64,000 nt of DNA from Prosthecobacter sp. (GTDB lineage: Bacteria; Verrucomicrobiota; Verrucomicrobiia; Verrucomicrobiales; Verrucomicrobiaceae), in assembly GCF_014879935.1 (NCBI RefSeq), contig NZ_JACSRD010000160.1, positions 1 through 64,000 of the forward strand, read 5' to 3'. The notes under the pieces are model-generated. The model was not told the origin of the DNA and searched no databases. It saw nothing but the letters and a program-made list of their open reading frames with translations. Both the position numbers and the translations under genes were made by a program. Numbering within the stretch: position 1 is the stretch's first letter; the number at the start of each line of letters is the position of its first letter. Below, piece by piece: positions 22,058 to 31,361 of the stretch.

Positions 22058-24148
22058 CTAAAGCCTCGGCTCCAACGCACCAAACGGCTGTGGATCATTC
22101 AAATCGGGAATGCCATCCGCATCGGCGTCATCGAGCTTTTGGCGTTCCCAGGGCTTGGCGGGCACTTTTTCGAGCTTTTGCCAGAGTTGGGCCGCGAACT
22201 GGCCTCGCGTGAGTTTTTCGTCCACGGGCATTTCGAGGCCGCAACGGCTCAAGAGATCCTTTTGCCAGTCAGAAGCCGCCGGAGCATCGGGTTGGAAGTC
22301 CACTTCGTCTCTCGCGGTGGGAATGAGGCCGCGAGCACTCAGGCGATTGATCGCGACAAACGCGGCGTGATCCGCAGGAAGGTCACGCCAGGGCCAGAGG
22401 AGCATCGGAGTGCCCTCCGTGCCGCCGCAGAGGGCGTGCTGGACTTCTTCGAGGTGCGCACGGCTCCACGCGAGATCGCGCGGCTGCTTTTGATGCTTCA
22501 ATGCCAGCACTGCCAGCGCACCAGCGGCCTGACCGATGTGCACGCGATGATCGTGCAGACGCACAGCGCTGCTCACGATGCTGCTGAAGCCCACGTTGCC
22601 CTGTGCACCGATCAGTCCGTCCATCTTCACCGGGATGACACTGCGGAGCGGGAAGACGCTGCGCTCGCTGAGTTGGTGGATGTCGCGACCGGGCTTGCCG
22701 TAGTGCGTCCATGGGCCGGAGTCGCCCTCGCTTTTCAAATAGGTGCGGCCGGTGTCGTGGAAGTCGTAGTGAAACTGCCATGCTAAGACGCCATCGGGAT
22801 ACATGACGGTGGCAAAGGTCTCCTTCGCGGCCTTGGCAGCCTCGCCCATGAGGCTGTCCTGCTCGCGCATCATGTAGAGTGCTTTCAGCCGCAGGCTCTC
22901 GCGGATGTAGGGCTTCATCGGCAGGCGATCCGGCGTGCCAAACTCCGCGCTGAGGTGGTAATGACGCAGGCTGTTCGCTTTATCGGGCGCACGATCATGC
23001 ACCGTCGTCTGCAAATGATGCAGCAGGCCGAGTGAGTGCGCCTTGCAGTCCTCGAACACGATCTGGCGCTGCTCGCGGCTCATCAAAACGAGGTTCTTCA
23101 TCGACGCACCGCGCTCTGTGGCCTCCAGGGCATCGCACACATGACGCGGCAGGCGCTCCAGCGGGTAGTCCTGGCCGTTCGAGTAGCAAATGAGGGCGCT
23201 GGTGATGCCATCGCGGCTCGTCGTGCCCTCGACAATGCGGCGCATGCCGAGGATGGTGCCTTGCCGTTTGCTCTCTGTGCCTTTGGCGGGCCATGGCGAG
23301 TTGTTGCCGGTCTTCACGGGCTGCTCCCATTTCAACTTCGCCGCTTCTTTGCGGCCAAACGATGTGGCACGCAGGTAGCGGCGCTCATCGTAATGCCGTG
23401 GCGCGGGAATCGGCGTGTCACTTTGGCTTTCCTCGACAATGAGCGTCCACGTGAGCGGATTCATCTCGTTCGGTGGATTCGCCGCAACATCCGCCTGCGC
23501 ATGAGGCTCGCCGTAGCGTGACTTCGGATCAGGCCCGACCTCGAACTCGGTGCCGCTGAGTTGCACCACATCACCCCAATCACTCGCATCAATTGTAAGC
23601 GCGGCTTTCACCTCCAGCGTCTCGCCTTTGTCCGAACGAAACGTCATGCCGGTGACCTTCCCGTCCGACTTCATTGCCGCGACGGGAATGTGATTCAGCT
23701 TCAGCGTCACCTGACCGCTGCTGACGTAAGGCTGCAGCATCTCGTGAAAAATCGCCTCCGCCTCGGCCGGACGAAACGTCGTGGGGCCGTGCATCGGCTT
23801 CCCCGGCATCGGCGAGCCGTATTTCTTCGTGTTGAAGGCCTCGATGCGGTCCATCAGCTCCTTGAACAGGCCGAAACGATGAAACGAGCGCTTCATCGGA
23901 TGCCACGCCGGTCCCCAGCCAACCTTGCCCGTGCCCTTGCTCTCATCCACGCACACCAGTCCCTGCTCCGTGTATTGCCCGCCGAGCCACGGCCCGTCAT
24001 GCACGACCGTGATTGACTTGCAGCCCATGCGCGCCGCCTGAATCGCCGCGGCCCATCCCGACTCAGTTCCGCCGACGATGAGGAGATCGGTGTGCAGCGT
24101 CTCCGCGGAGGCGAGGGAGGTGAGGAGCAGGAAAATGAGCGGTTTCAT
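22058..24148 (-). CDS. Secreted FAD-dependent oxidoreductase with SLH-like tail
   Basis: About 696 residues from ATG 24148, which starts a signal peptide (MKPLIFLLLTSLASAE). The FAD-binding dinucleotide motif is HTDLLIVGGTESGWAAAIQA, followed by GPWLGGQYTEQG and ALTIDASDWGDVVQLSG, as in the FAD_oxidored (PF12831) family. QGNVGFSSIVSSAVRLHDHR and HIGQAAGALAV close the enzyme core. The C-terminus resembles a single S-layer-homology-like unit (INRLSARGLIPTA; LTRGQFAAQLWQKL) and ends in a calcium-binding-like DDADADGIPDLND. Exported FAD proteins of this type are common in Verrucomicrobiota/Planctomycetota; the substrate is unknown. Much longer upstream extensions run antisense through the helicase gene and were not used. 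Confidence 0.8.
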   Translation of the reverse strand: MKPLIFLLLTSLASAETLHTDLLIVGGTESGWAAAIQAARMGCKSITVVHDGPWLGGQYTEQGLVCVDESKGTGKVGWGPAWHPMKRSFHRFGLFKELMDRIEAFNTKKYGSPMPGKPMHGPTTFRPAEAEAIFHEMLQPYVSSGQVTLKLNHIPVAAMKSDGKVTGMTFRSDKGETLEVKAALTIDASDWGDVVQLSGTEFEVGPDPKSRYGEPHAQADVAANPPNEMNPLTWTLIVEESQSDTPIPAPRHYDERRYLRATSFGRKEAAKLKWEQPVKTGNNSPWPAKGTESKRQGTILGMRRIVEGTTSRDGITSALICYSNGQDYPLERLPRHVCDALEATERGASMKNLVLMSREQRQIVFEDCKAHSLGLLHHLQTTVHDRAPDKANSLRHYHLSAEFGTPDRLPMKPYIRESLRLKALYMMREQDSLMGEAAKAAKETFATVMYPDGVLAWQFHYDFHDTGRTYLKSEGDSGPWTHYGKPGRDIHQLSERSVFPLRSVIPVKMDGLIGAQGNVGFSSIVSSAVRLHDHRVHIGQAAGALAVLALKHQKQPRDLAWSRAHLEEVQHALCGGTEGTPMLLWPWRDLPADHAAFVAINRLSARGLIPTARDEVDFQPDAPAASDWQKDLLSRCGLEMPVDEKLTRGQFAAQLWQKLEKVPAKPWERQKLDDADADGIPDLNDPQPFGALEPRL

Positions 24149-24232
24149 GGGCAGGCTGCATGAACGTGCCGGGAAGGGGCCTTCATCGTCTTTCTTGCTG
24201 GTGTTTTGCCGCTTTGTGATGAATGGCACGGC

Positions 24233-25351
24233 ATGTCGCATCCCTTCAAAGAACTCGGAATCCCAGAGGACATAACCCGTGGCCTGGAGGATCTCGGAAT
24301 CGTGACACCGACGCCGGTGCAGAAGCAGGTCATCCCGTTTCTCGTGGAGAAGGGCGGGGATTTGATCGCGCAGGCTCAGACGGGCACCGGAAAGACGGCG
24401 GCGTTTGGCCTGCCTTTGCTGATGAAGATGAACACGAAGCATCGCGACATCCAGGGGCTCGTCCTGGCTCCGACACGCGAGCTGGCAAAGCAGATCGGCA
24501 AGCAGCTCTTTCGATTCACCAAATACACGGACAAAATCTTCATCGAGGTGGCCGGCGGCGGCGACAACATCGACCAGCAGATCGAGCGGCTGCAGCGGCC
24601 GACGCACATCCTGGTCGCCACACCGGGGCGTTTGCTTGATCTGGTCGAGCGGGATGCGCTGACGCTCGAGTTCGTGCGCTATCTCGTGCTGGATGAGGCG
24701 GACGAGATGCTGAGCATGGGCTTCAAGAAGCAGCTCTCGGAAATCCTGAAGCTGGCGGCCATGCGTCGCAGCACGTGGCTGTTTTCCGCCACGTTTCCGG
24801 ACGCGATCCAGCAACTGATCAAAGGCTGCATGTCTGCGAACGCGCATTCGATCCAGATCGACACGGAGCAGATCGTGAACCGCGACATCGATCACCGCTT
24901 TGCCATCTGCAAGCGGGCGGAGAAGACCGCCTTCATCGCAAACTTCCTCAAACGCCGGAAGGGGGAGCGCGGGCTGATCTTCTGCCGCACAAAGCACGGC
25001 GCGAGCGCGTTGTGCCAGGAACTGAAGGAGATCGGCCTCGCCGTCGAAGTGATCCAGGGCGACCTGATGCAGAAGGAGCGCGACAAGGTGATGCGGGCGT
25101 TCAAAAAGCAGCGCGTGCAGTTCGTCGTGGCGACGGATGTGGCGGCGCGAGGCATCGATGTGGCTGGATTGACGTTTGTGATCCATCACCAGCTTCCGGA
25201 CCAGATCGAGTATTACACCCACCGCAGCGGCCGCACGGCGCGTGCGGGGAACAAAGGCATGTCGCTGGCTCTCATCGAGCCGAACGAACGGCCGGCGCTG
25301 ACCGAACTGGAGAACAAGCTGCGGGTGAAATTCAGCGAGTGGCGGCGGTGA
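24233..25351 (+). CDS. DEAD-box ATP-dependent RNA helicase
   Basis: About 372 residues from ATG 24233 (an upstream TTG was rejected). Motifs in order: Q-motif region FKELGIPEDITRGLEDLGIV, motif I AQTGTGKT, Ia PTRELA, Ib TPGR, motif II DEAD, motif III SAT, motif V ATDVAARGIDV and motif VI HRSGRTARAG. It has only the two helicase domains and a short basic end, so it is one of the minimal RhlE/CshA-type helicases for ribosome assembly or mRNA turnover. It is divergent from the FAD oxidoreductase, with 84 bp between starts, and converges with the dehydrogenase gene only 9 bp after its stop. Confidence 0.95.
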   Translation: MSHPFKELGIPEDITRGLEDLGIVTPTPVQKQVIPFLVEKGGDLIAQAQTGTGKTAAFGLPLLMKMNTKHRDIQGLVLAPTRELAKQIGKQLFRFTKYTDKIFIEVAGGGDNIDQQIERLQRPTHILVATPGRLLDLVERDALTLEFVRYLVLDEADEMLSMGFKKQLSEILKLAAMRRSTWLFSATFPDAIQQLIKGCMSANAHSIQIDTEQIVNRDIDHRFAICKRAEKTAFIANFLKRRKGERGLIFCRTKHGASALCQELKEIGLAVEVIQGDLMQKERDKVMRAFKKQRVQFVVATDVAARGIDVAGLTFVIHHQLPDQIEYYTHRSGRTARAGNKGMSLALIEPNERPALTELENKLRVKFSEWRR

Positions 25352-25360
25352 TGCCGGTGA

Positions 25361-26356
25361 TCACGTCAGCAGCGTGCCGTCCAGCCAGGAGCCGGACGCA
25401 TTGAGATTGGTGACGGTGACACGGGCGATCTCGCTGAGAGCCTCGTGGGTCAGAAAGGCCTGGTGGGAGGTGATCAGCACGTTCGGAAAGGTCAGCAGGC
25501 GGCTGAGTTCATCGTCCTCCAGCAGGCCGCGGTGGGAGTGGTCCTCGAAAAAGATGCCTTCCTCCTCCTCATACACATCCAGCGCCACGCCACCGAGACG
25601 GCCGGCCTTCAGCGTCTCGATGAGCGCCGCGGTGTCGATCAGCTTGCCACGGCTGGTGTTCAGCAGATACGCGCCGGGCTTCATGCGCGCCAGGGTGCGC
25701 TCGTTGAGCAGATGATGCGTGTCCTTCGTCAGCGGCAGGTGCAGGCTGAGGATGTCCGCCCGCGCCAGCACCTCGTCGAAGGCGGTGTGCGTGATCTGGT
25801 TGGCGGCGGCCCACTCCGGGTTGGGAAACGGGTCGTAGGCCAGGACATGGCAGCCAAAGCCGCGAAAGATCTGCGCCGTGCAGCGCCCGATCTTGCCGGT
25901 GCCGATGATGCCAACGGTTTTGCCATGCAGATCAAAGCCGACGAGTCCGGCGAGCGAGAAATTGAACTCCCGCACGCGGTTGTGCGCCCGGTGGATCTTG
26001 CGGTTCAGCGTTAGCAGCAGCGCCACGCTGTGATCGGCCACGGCGTGGGGTGAATAGGCAGGCACGCGCGTCACGGCGATGCCGAACTCTTTGGCTGCGG
26101 TGAGGTCCACTTGATTAAAACCGGCGCAGCGCAGCGCGGCATGGCGCACGCCGGCTTTGGCGAGCTGCTGGAGGCAGTCGCGGTCCAGCTTGTCATTCAC
26201 AAAGACGCACACGGCATCGCTCCCCGCCGCCGTGGCGGCCGTCTCCGCGGTGAGGCGGAAATCGTGGAAGTGCCAGCGGATGCCCTCCGCGCCGGTCGCG
26301 GCGAGGATGTAGTCGCGGTCGTAGGGCTTGGTGTCGTAAAAAGAGACGGTTTTCAT
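25361..26356 (-). CDS. D-2-hydroxyacid (D-lactate) dehydrogenase, copy 1
   Basis: About 331 residues from ATG 26356. The NAD-binding motif is GKTVGIIGTGKIGRCTAQIF. The catalytic Arg/Glu/His regions are NTSRGKLIDTAAL, GVALDVYEEEEG and VLITSHQAFLT. The N-terminal SFYDTKPYDRDY is typical of LdhA-type fermentative D-lactate dehydrogenases that reduce pyruvate. It is the last gene of a minus-strand run Usp - P-type ATPase - dehydrogenase with gaps of 39 and 29 bp. A second copy at 32307-33308 is nearly identical over most of its length, pointing to recent duplication or gene conversion. Confidence 0.9.
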   Translation of the reverse strand: MKTVSFYDTKPYDRDYILAATGAEGIRWHFHDFRLTAETAATAAGSDAVCVFVNDKLDRDCLQQLAKAGVRHAALRCAGFNQVDLTAAKEFGIAVTRVPAYSPHAVADHSVALLLTLNRKIHRAHNRVREFNFSLAGLVGFDLHGKTVGIIGTGKIGRCTAQIFRGFGCHVLAYDPFPNPEWAAANQITHTAFDEVLARADILSLHLPLTKDTHHLLNERTLARMKPGAYLLNTSRGKLIDTAALIETLKAGRLGGVALDVYEEEEGIFFEDHSHRGLLEDDELSRLLTFPNVLITSHQAFLTHEALSEIARVTVTNLNASGSWLDGTLLT

Positions 26357-26385
26357 GAGGGCGGTTTTTATGCACTGGGTTTCAG

Positions 26386-29118
26386 TTATTCGACCGGCAC
26401 TACCATGCCTTTGTGGCGGCCCAAGCGGATCCATTTTTCCAGCTCGACTGCGGCGAAGGACAGCGCGGTGACTCCGGCGATGCGCAGCCAGGCACCGGCA
26501 TCGAGCGGGGCGGTGTGGAAGAGGTGCTGCATGAAGGGTGCGTAGGTGAAAAGGAGCTGCGCACCGATCATCGCGGCAGCTCCGACGAGGGCCAGCGGGT
26601 TGCTGAAGAGGCCGACGTAGAGCAGGGAGTGGTTCAGCGAGCGGCAGCTCATGAGGTAGGCCACCTCCACCATGACGATGACATTGATCACGGCGGTGCG
26701 GGCGGCGGCGATGGACTCTCCGCCGACGCTGGTCTCGTAAAAGTAGAGCCAGTATCCGCCGAGGATCATGATGAGGGAGATCAGCCCGGTGCGCATCATG
26801 AGCGGAAAGGTGAGCAGCGGCAGCTTTGGATCACGCGGCGGGCGGTCCATGAGGTCCTTCTCCTTGGGCTCAAAGACGAGCATGAGGCCGAGGAAGATGG
26901 AGGTGGCCATGTTCACCCACAGGAGCTGCACGGGCACCACGGGCAGCACGAGGCCGAAGAGCATGGCGACGAGGATGATGGAGCCTTCACCGACATTTGT
27001 GGGCAGCGTCCAGACGATGAACTTGCGCAGGTTGTCGAAGACGCCGCGTCCTTCCTCCACGGCGGCCTGGATGGTGGCAAAGTTGTCGTCCGTGAGGATC
27101 ATATCTGCCGCGCCTTTTGCCACATCCGTGCCGACGATGCCCATGGCGATGCCGATGTCGCTCTGCTTCAAGGCGGGCGCGTCGTTCACGCCATCGCCCG
27201 TCATGGCGACGACGTGCCCGTGGGCCTGGAGGGCACGGACGAGGCGCAGTTTTTGCTCCGGGGCGACGCGGGCAAAGACATCGACGCGGTGTGCGACCTC
27301 CGGCAGCTCGCCATCGCTGACTTTCTCCAAATCGAGGCCGGTCATGACCTGCACGCCGTCGCTGTCGGCGATGCCGAGCTTTTCAGCGATGGCGCGGGCG
27401 GTAATGGCGTGGTCGCCGGTGATCATCTTCACGCGGATGCCAGCACGGCGGCAGTTCGCGACGGCGGCGATGGCCTCCCGGCGTGGCGGATCGATCATGC
27501 CTTGCAGGCCGAGGAAGGTGAGGCCGTCTTTCACATGCTCATGCGCGAGGTCATCGCCCGTGTGGGAGGCATGACGACGGGCGAAACCGAGCACGCGCAT
27601 GCCCTGTGCGGCGAGTTTTTCCACGGCGGCGCGGACGGCGTCCTTGTCGAGCGGGACGAGGGAGCCATCGGCGGCGAGCGTGTCCGTGCAGCGGTCGAGC
27701 AGGCGCTCCACGGCCCCCACTTTGTAAATGGTGCGCCTGCCCTCCAGCGCATGCAGCGTGGCGCGGAACATGTGCTCGGATTCAAAGGGGATCATGCCGA
27801 GCCGGGGTGATCGACCGGTCATTTCCTCGTGAATGAGGCCCGCTTTGGCCCCGGCGACGAGCATCGCGGCCTCGGTGGGATCACCCTGCACGCCGTGGCG
27901 GCCTTCCGCGTCCTTTACGACGAGGGAATCATTGCACAGCACGCCGGAGCGCAGGCACTCGAGCAGCGCCGGATGCTTCGCGGGGTCGATCTTTTCCCCA
28001 TCGAGCCGGATCTCGCCGCTCGGGTCATAGCCGCCGCCGGTGATCTCGTAGTCACGGCCGCCGGTCAGCACACGCTGCACGGTCATTTGATTCTCAGTGA
28101 GCGTGCCGGTTTTGTCGGAACAGATGACGGTGGTGCTGCCGAGCGTCTCCACAGCGGGCAGCTTGCGGATGATGGCGCGGCGCTTTGCCATGCGTGACAC
28201 GCCGATGGCGAGCACGATGGTCACAGCGGCGGGCAGTCCCTCCGGGATGGCGCCCACGGCCAGCGCCACGGCGGCCATGAACATGTCCACCACCGGCTCA
28301 CCACGCAGCACGCCGGAGAGGAAGGCTGCCGCTGAGAGGCCGAGGATGATCCACAGCAGCAGCTTGCTAAAGGTGCTGATCTTTTGCGTGAGCGGGGTGG
28401 AAAGCTCCACCGCATCGGCGATGAGCCACGCGATGCGGCCCGTCTCCGTTTTATCGCCCGTGGCCCACACGAGGCCCTCGGCGGTGCCGTAGGTGGCGGA
28501 GGTGCCTGCGAAGGCCTGATTTTTGCGATCCGCCAGCACCACATCATGCGCCAGCGGATCAGCATGCTTCTGGACGGGCACGCTTTCGCCGGTGAGCGGG
28601 GATTCATCCACTTGCAGGCTGTTTACCTGGAAAAGACGCAGGTCCGCGGGCACGCGGTCGCCGCTTTGCAGCATGACGACATCACCCGGCACGAGCTGCG
28701 CGGAGGGCACACGCTGGCGGCGGCCATCCCGCCGCACCGTGGCCTCGGTGACGACCATCTTGCTCAGCGCGTCCACGGCCTTTTCCGCCTTTGATTCCTG
28801 GATGAAGCCGATGATGGCATTGATCAGCACCACGCCAAAGATCACGCCCGAGTCCACCCACTCATGCAAAAAGGCCGTCACCCCCGCTGCGGCCAGCAGC
28901 AGATACACCAGCGGCTGGTTGAACTGCTGGAGGAAGCGCTTCCACGCCGGTGTGCCGCCGCGTGCGGTGACGACATTGAGGCCATATTCCTTCTGCCGCC
29001 GCTCCACCTCACTGCTGCTGAGGCCATGCTGGCAGTCGGACTTCAGCATCTGCACCACCTCGGACATTTCGAGCTGGTGCCAGCGGGCGGCGGAATCAGG
29101 AGCGGAGGTTTGTTTCAT
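26386..29118 (-). CDS. P-type cation-transporting ATPase (P2 type)
   Basis: A 910-residue P-type ATPase with an N-terminal cation ATPase domain, TGES in the actuator domain, the PEGLPA turn of TM4 (about 292-297), phosphorylation site DKTGT (Asp about 335) and hinge TGDGVNDAPALK. PEGLPA is the P2A (Ca-type) signature. In TM6, where Ca pumps have VNLVTDG, this protein has VNMATSIF, replacing the ion-binding Asp with Ser; this occurs in bacterial P2-type pumps of uncertain ion such as CtpF-like proteins. It lies between a Usp gene and the dehydrogenase gene and is probably co-expressed with them under stress. Cytoplasmic membrane; ion not assignable. Confidence 0.9.
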   Translation of the reverse strand: MKQTSAPDSAARWHQLEMSEVVQMLKSDCQHGLSSSEVERRQKEYGLNVVTARGGTPAWKRFLQQFNQPLVYLLLAAAGVTAFLHEWVDSGVIFGVVLINAIIGFIQESKAEKAVDALSKMVVTEATVRRDGRRQRVPSAQLVPGDVVMLQSGDRVPADLRLFQVNSLQVDESPLTGESVPVQKHADPLAHDVVLADRKNQAFAGTSATYGTAEGLVWATGDKTETGRIAWLIADAVELSTPLTQKISTFSKLLLWIILGLSAAAFLSGVLRGEPVVDMFMAAVALAVGAIPEGLPAAVTIVLAIGVSRMAKRRAIIRKLPAVETLGSTTVICSDKTGTLTENQMTVQRVLTGGRDYEITGGGYDPSGEIRLDGEKIDPAKHPALLECLRSGVLCNDSLVVKDAEGRHGVQGDPTEAAMLVAGAKAGLIHEEMTGRSPRLGMIPFESEHMFRATLHALEGRRTIYKVGAVERLLDRCTDTLAADGSLVPLDKDAVRAAVEKLAAQGMRVLGFARRHASHTGDDLAHEHVKDGLTFLGLQGMIDPPRREAIAAVANCRRAGIRVKMITGDHAITARAIAEKLGIADSDGVQVMTGLDLEKVSDGELPEVAHRVDVFARVAPEQKLRLVRALQAHGHVVAMTGDGVNDAPALKQSDIGIAMGIVGTDVAKGAADMILTDDNFATIQAAVEEGRGVFDNLRKFIVWTLPTNVGEGSIILVAMLFGLVLPVVPVQLLWVNMATSIFLGLMLVFEPKEKDLMDRPPRDPKLPLLTFPLMMRTGLISLIMILGGYWLYFYETSVGGESIAAARTAVINVIVMVEVAYLMSCRSLNHSLLYVGLFSNPLALVGAAAMIGAQLLFTYAPFMQHLFHTAPLDAGAWLRIAGVTALSFAAVELEKWIRLGRHKGMVVPVE

Positions 29119-29157
29119 CGGAAGAAAAGGATGTCGGGGGCAAACAAGATTCGACTT

Positions 29158-30072
29158 TCAGGCCACGGCTGGCTTCACCACCAGCATGGAGCAAGGGGTG
29201 CGGGAGAGCAGTTTTTCCGCCGTGGAGCCGAGGAAAAGATAGCGGAGGTTCGTGCGGCCCAGCGAGCCGATCACGAGCAGGTCCGCATTCACCGCACGAG
29301 CATGCCCGGCGATGCCTTCGGCGGCCTTTCGATGCTCCAGCGCCACCGGAAGCACCTTCAGCGTGCCGGGTGCGGCCTGCGCATGGGTTTTGAGGCTGGC
29401 GTTCACGCTTTGCAGCAGCTCCTCATGCGGCGGCACGGAGGTCTGCGCCAGACTCAAGCCCGATTCGCCAAACGGACCCATCACCGGCAGCATGGAGCCA
29501 GGATCAGCCCACACATGCAGCAGATCCACCTCCGCCGCTGAGCTGTCCGCCGCAGCCAGATCAAAGGCCGCCGAGGCCACACGGGCCGAGTGCTCGGAAA
29601 AATCGAGCGCGGCCACGATCTTCCCAAAAGCCTGCGGATGGCCCGTGCGAACGAGAAGCACGTCCGAAGAGGATTTGCGGGCCAGTTTACCCGCCACAGA
29701 GCCAGCACCCTCGGCATGACCACCCGCACCTGCCACACCCGCCACGAGCAGGTCCGCGCCGAGGGATTTCACATGCTCCAGGATCTCATGCACAGGCGCA
29801 CCGATCACCAGCGTGACCTCGTAGCCCGCCGGCAGCGTGGAATGGCCCAGCCACTCGTCCAAAGCCCTGCGGGCATGGTCCATCGAATGCTTCGCCGCGC
29901 TGTCGAAGGGCTCCCCTCGTTTGTCCGCCAGCATGGCGAGCGCATAGGAGTCGATGACATGCAGCACATGCAGTTTCGCACCGAGTTTCACCGCGAGGCG
30001 GGCGGCATGTTCCAAAGCGGCACGGGAACCCGTGGAAAAGTCCACTGGAGCGAGGATGAGTTTCGTTTTCAT
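29158..30072 (-). CDS. Tandem universal stress protein (Usp-Usp)
   Basis: About 304 residues from ATG 30072. It has two UspA domains: the first starts LILAPVDFSTGSRAALEHAA, and the second ends with the ATP-binding type G-x2-G-x9-G-S/T motif GSLGRTNLRYLFLGSTAEKL followed by PCSMLVV. The first domain's equivalent (VAGVAGAGGHAEGAGSVAGK) is also glycine-rich. A soluble stress protein, probably nucleotide-binding. It heads the run Usp - P-type ATPase - D-lactate dehydrogenase, which suggests a response to energy or oxygen limitation. Longer upstream starts read into the non-coding region and lack support. Confidence 0.9.
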   Translation of the reverse strand: MKTKLILAPVDFSTGSRAALEHAARLAVKLGAKLHVLHVIDSYALAMLADKRGEPFDSAAKHSMDHARRALDEWLGHSTLPAGYEVTLVIGAPVHEILEHVKSLGADLLVAGVAGAGGHAEGAGSVAGKLARKSSSDVLLVRTGHPQAFGKIVAALDFSEHSARVASAAFDLAAADSSAAEVDLLHVWADPGSMLPVMGPFGESGLSLAQTSVPPHEELLQSVNASLKTHAQAAPGTLKVLPVALEHRKAAEGIAGHARAVNADLLVIGSLGRTNLRYLFLGSTAEKLLSRTPCSMLVVKPAVA

Positions 30073-30136
30073 GGTGTGGAGTGAGTGACTGGAAGGGCAA
30101 AAAGAGTGTCCTGACCCAAGTGCTACACCGCGAAGC

Positions 30137-30367
30137 GTGAAACGACTCCACAAGCGCATGAGCAGGCGGACGATGCACAAAATGCGCACATTCCGAACCA
30201 CCCACTCTGCTGTCCTCTCCCGGATGATCCCGGACAATCAGCAATCGGCTGAGCGGCACGACAGGACAGGCGACGCCGACGGCAACGCGCAGAGTATTTT
30301 GAGTTCTTTGAATCCCTGTCATAACTGCCCGCCGAGCATTTCCCGCAGCAGTTTGCGAGCGCGGTAG
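30137..30367 (+). CDS. Possible small basic protein related to the one at 36153
   Basis: An open frame from GTG 30137 begins KRLHKRMSRRTMHKMRT. This aligns with FRLNKRMKRRVMSKNRT of the small gene at 36153-36269, and several of the base changes between them are synonymous (AGG/CGG, CGG/CGT, AAA/AAG, ACA/ACG). In both places the frame lies divergently upstream of stress genes. After about 25 codons the similarity ends and the frame runs into the antisense of the sigma gene, so the 3' part may be non-coding or decayed. No ribosome site is visible. The conserved DNA could instead be a control element for the divergent operon. Confidence 0.3.
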   Translation: MKRLHKRMSRRTMHKMRTFRTTHSAVLSRMIPDNQQSAERHDRTGDADGNAQSILSSLNPCHNCPPSISRSSLRAR

Positions 30368-30888
30368 AGGCGGAGTTCGACGGCTTTTTCCGAGGTGTTT
30401 TGCACGCGGGCGATCTCGGTGTGGCTCTGGCCGTGCCAGGTGGAGAGGATCAGGACCTCACGCATGTCGTGCGGGAGCTCGCTGACGGCTTTTTGCACGG
30501 CGGCGAGGCGTTCGTTGGCGGCGGCTTGTTGGTCTGGTGAGGCGTGGGTGCTGGCGATGGGCAGCTCGCGGAGGTTTTCGGGCTCGGTGAGGGCCTCGGG
30601 ATGTCGTGAACGCCAGCGGGCATGGTTGCGTGCGAGGTTCGTGGCGATGGCAAAGAGCCAGGTGGAGAACTTTTGCGAGGTGCGATACTCCAGGCGATGC
30701 CGGTGCACACGGACGAAGCTTTCTTGGGCGAGATCGCAAGCGGTGGCGTGGCTGCCGGTGAGGCGCATGAGGTAGCTGATGAGCGGCTGGCTCCACGCGT
30801 CCATGAGCCGGTTTAGCGCGAGATCATCCCCCTCGGCCAGGGTGCGCATGAGTTCGGCATCGAGCTCGTCACGAGCGGGACTGCTCAT
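30319..30888 (-). CDS. ECF sigma factor of a CnrYXH-like module (CnrH-like)
   Basis: A 189-residue ECF sigma factor. Region 2: LNRLMDAWSQPLISYLMRLT, DLAQESFVRVHRHR and FSTWLFAIATNLARNHARW; region 4: LPHDMREVLILSTWHGQSHT and SEKAVELRLYRARKLLREML. It is the last of three genes joined by 4-bp ATGA overlaps; the first two encode a short single-helix membrane protein and a Cys/His-containing membrane-anchored periplasmic protein. Order and sizes (105, 158, 189 residues) match CnrY-CnrX-CnrH, in which metal binding to X frees sigma H from Y. No efflux pump genes are next to it, so the regulon is elsewhere or differs. Confidence 0.85.
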   Translation of the reverse strand: MSSPARDELDAELMRTLAEGDDLALNRLMDAWSQPLISYLMRLTGSHATACDLAQESFVRVHRHRLEYRTSQKFSTWLFAIATNLARNHARWRSRHPEALTEPENLRELPIASTHASPDQQAAANERLAAVQKAVSELPHDMREVLILSTWHGQSHTEIARVQNTSEKAVELRLYRARKLLREMLGGQL

Positions 30889-31361
30889 CGGCGGAGATGG
30901 GAGGAGAGGTTCTCATCATGCACGCGGCGCTGCTGCTGCATGATAGGGAGGATGTCGTCGAGGAAGCGCTGGCCGCTCTGGCCAGGCATGAGGGCAGCGA
31001 CTTGCTTCAAGTGCTCGGTGGCGGCTTTTTCGCAGTCGCCGCAGACGATTTGATCGCGGGCGAGGTGGGCATTCAGCTCGCCGGGCTGGCGGTTGCGATT
31101 TCGCGCACGCCAGAGCAGGGGACGATCGGCCTCGTTGATCTGGCGGCACATCTTGTCGCACTGGCGGAAATAGTCGCGGTGGAGGGCGCTGACCTTTTCA
31201 AAGGTGGCATCGTCGAGGTGATACTCGTCCTTCAACCAGCGGAGGCCTACTTCCTGTGGATTTTCACGAGGGCGCAGGCTCTCCCGCGTGGCCCAGAGAG
31301 CGGCTCCTGCGGCGGCGGCAGTCAGAAAAACAAAAGCAGCGATGCGTCCGGCGGGTGTCAT
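30885..31361 (-). CDS. CnrX-like periplasmic metal/redox sensor, membrane-anchored
   Basis: 158 residues with an uncleaved N-terminal helix (residues 8-23, AAFVFLTAAAAGAALW) and a helical periplasmic domain. Potential ligands cluster as His61, Cys68 and Cys72 (LHRDYFRQCDKMC), then Cys107, Cys110 and His117 (VCGDCEKAATEH). Spacing and helix order fit the CnrX/ZraP-like periplasmic heavy-metal sensor family, but the ligand set is Cys-rich, unlike the His/Met/Glu site of classical CnrX. Zinc, copper or redox sensing are therefore as likely as nickel/cobalt. Start and stop both lie in ATGA overlaps with the neighbouring genes. Confidence 0.65.
   Translation of the reverse strand: MTPAGRIAAFVFLTAAAAGAALWATRESLRPRENPQEVGLRWLKDEYHLDDATFEKVSALHRDYFRQCDKMCRQINEADRPLLWRARNRNRQPGELNAHLARDQIVCGDCEKAATEHLKQVAALMPGQSGQRFLDDILPIMQQQRRVHDENLSSHLRR

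Noticed and set aside
24149-25222. N-terminal extension of the FAD oxidoreductase frame to 1054 codons
   Set aside because: It runs antisense through the whole DEAD-box helicase gene; the signal peptide at 24148 marks the real start.
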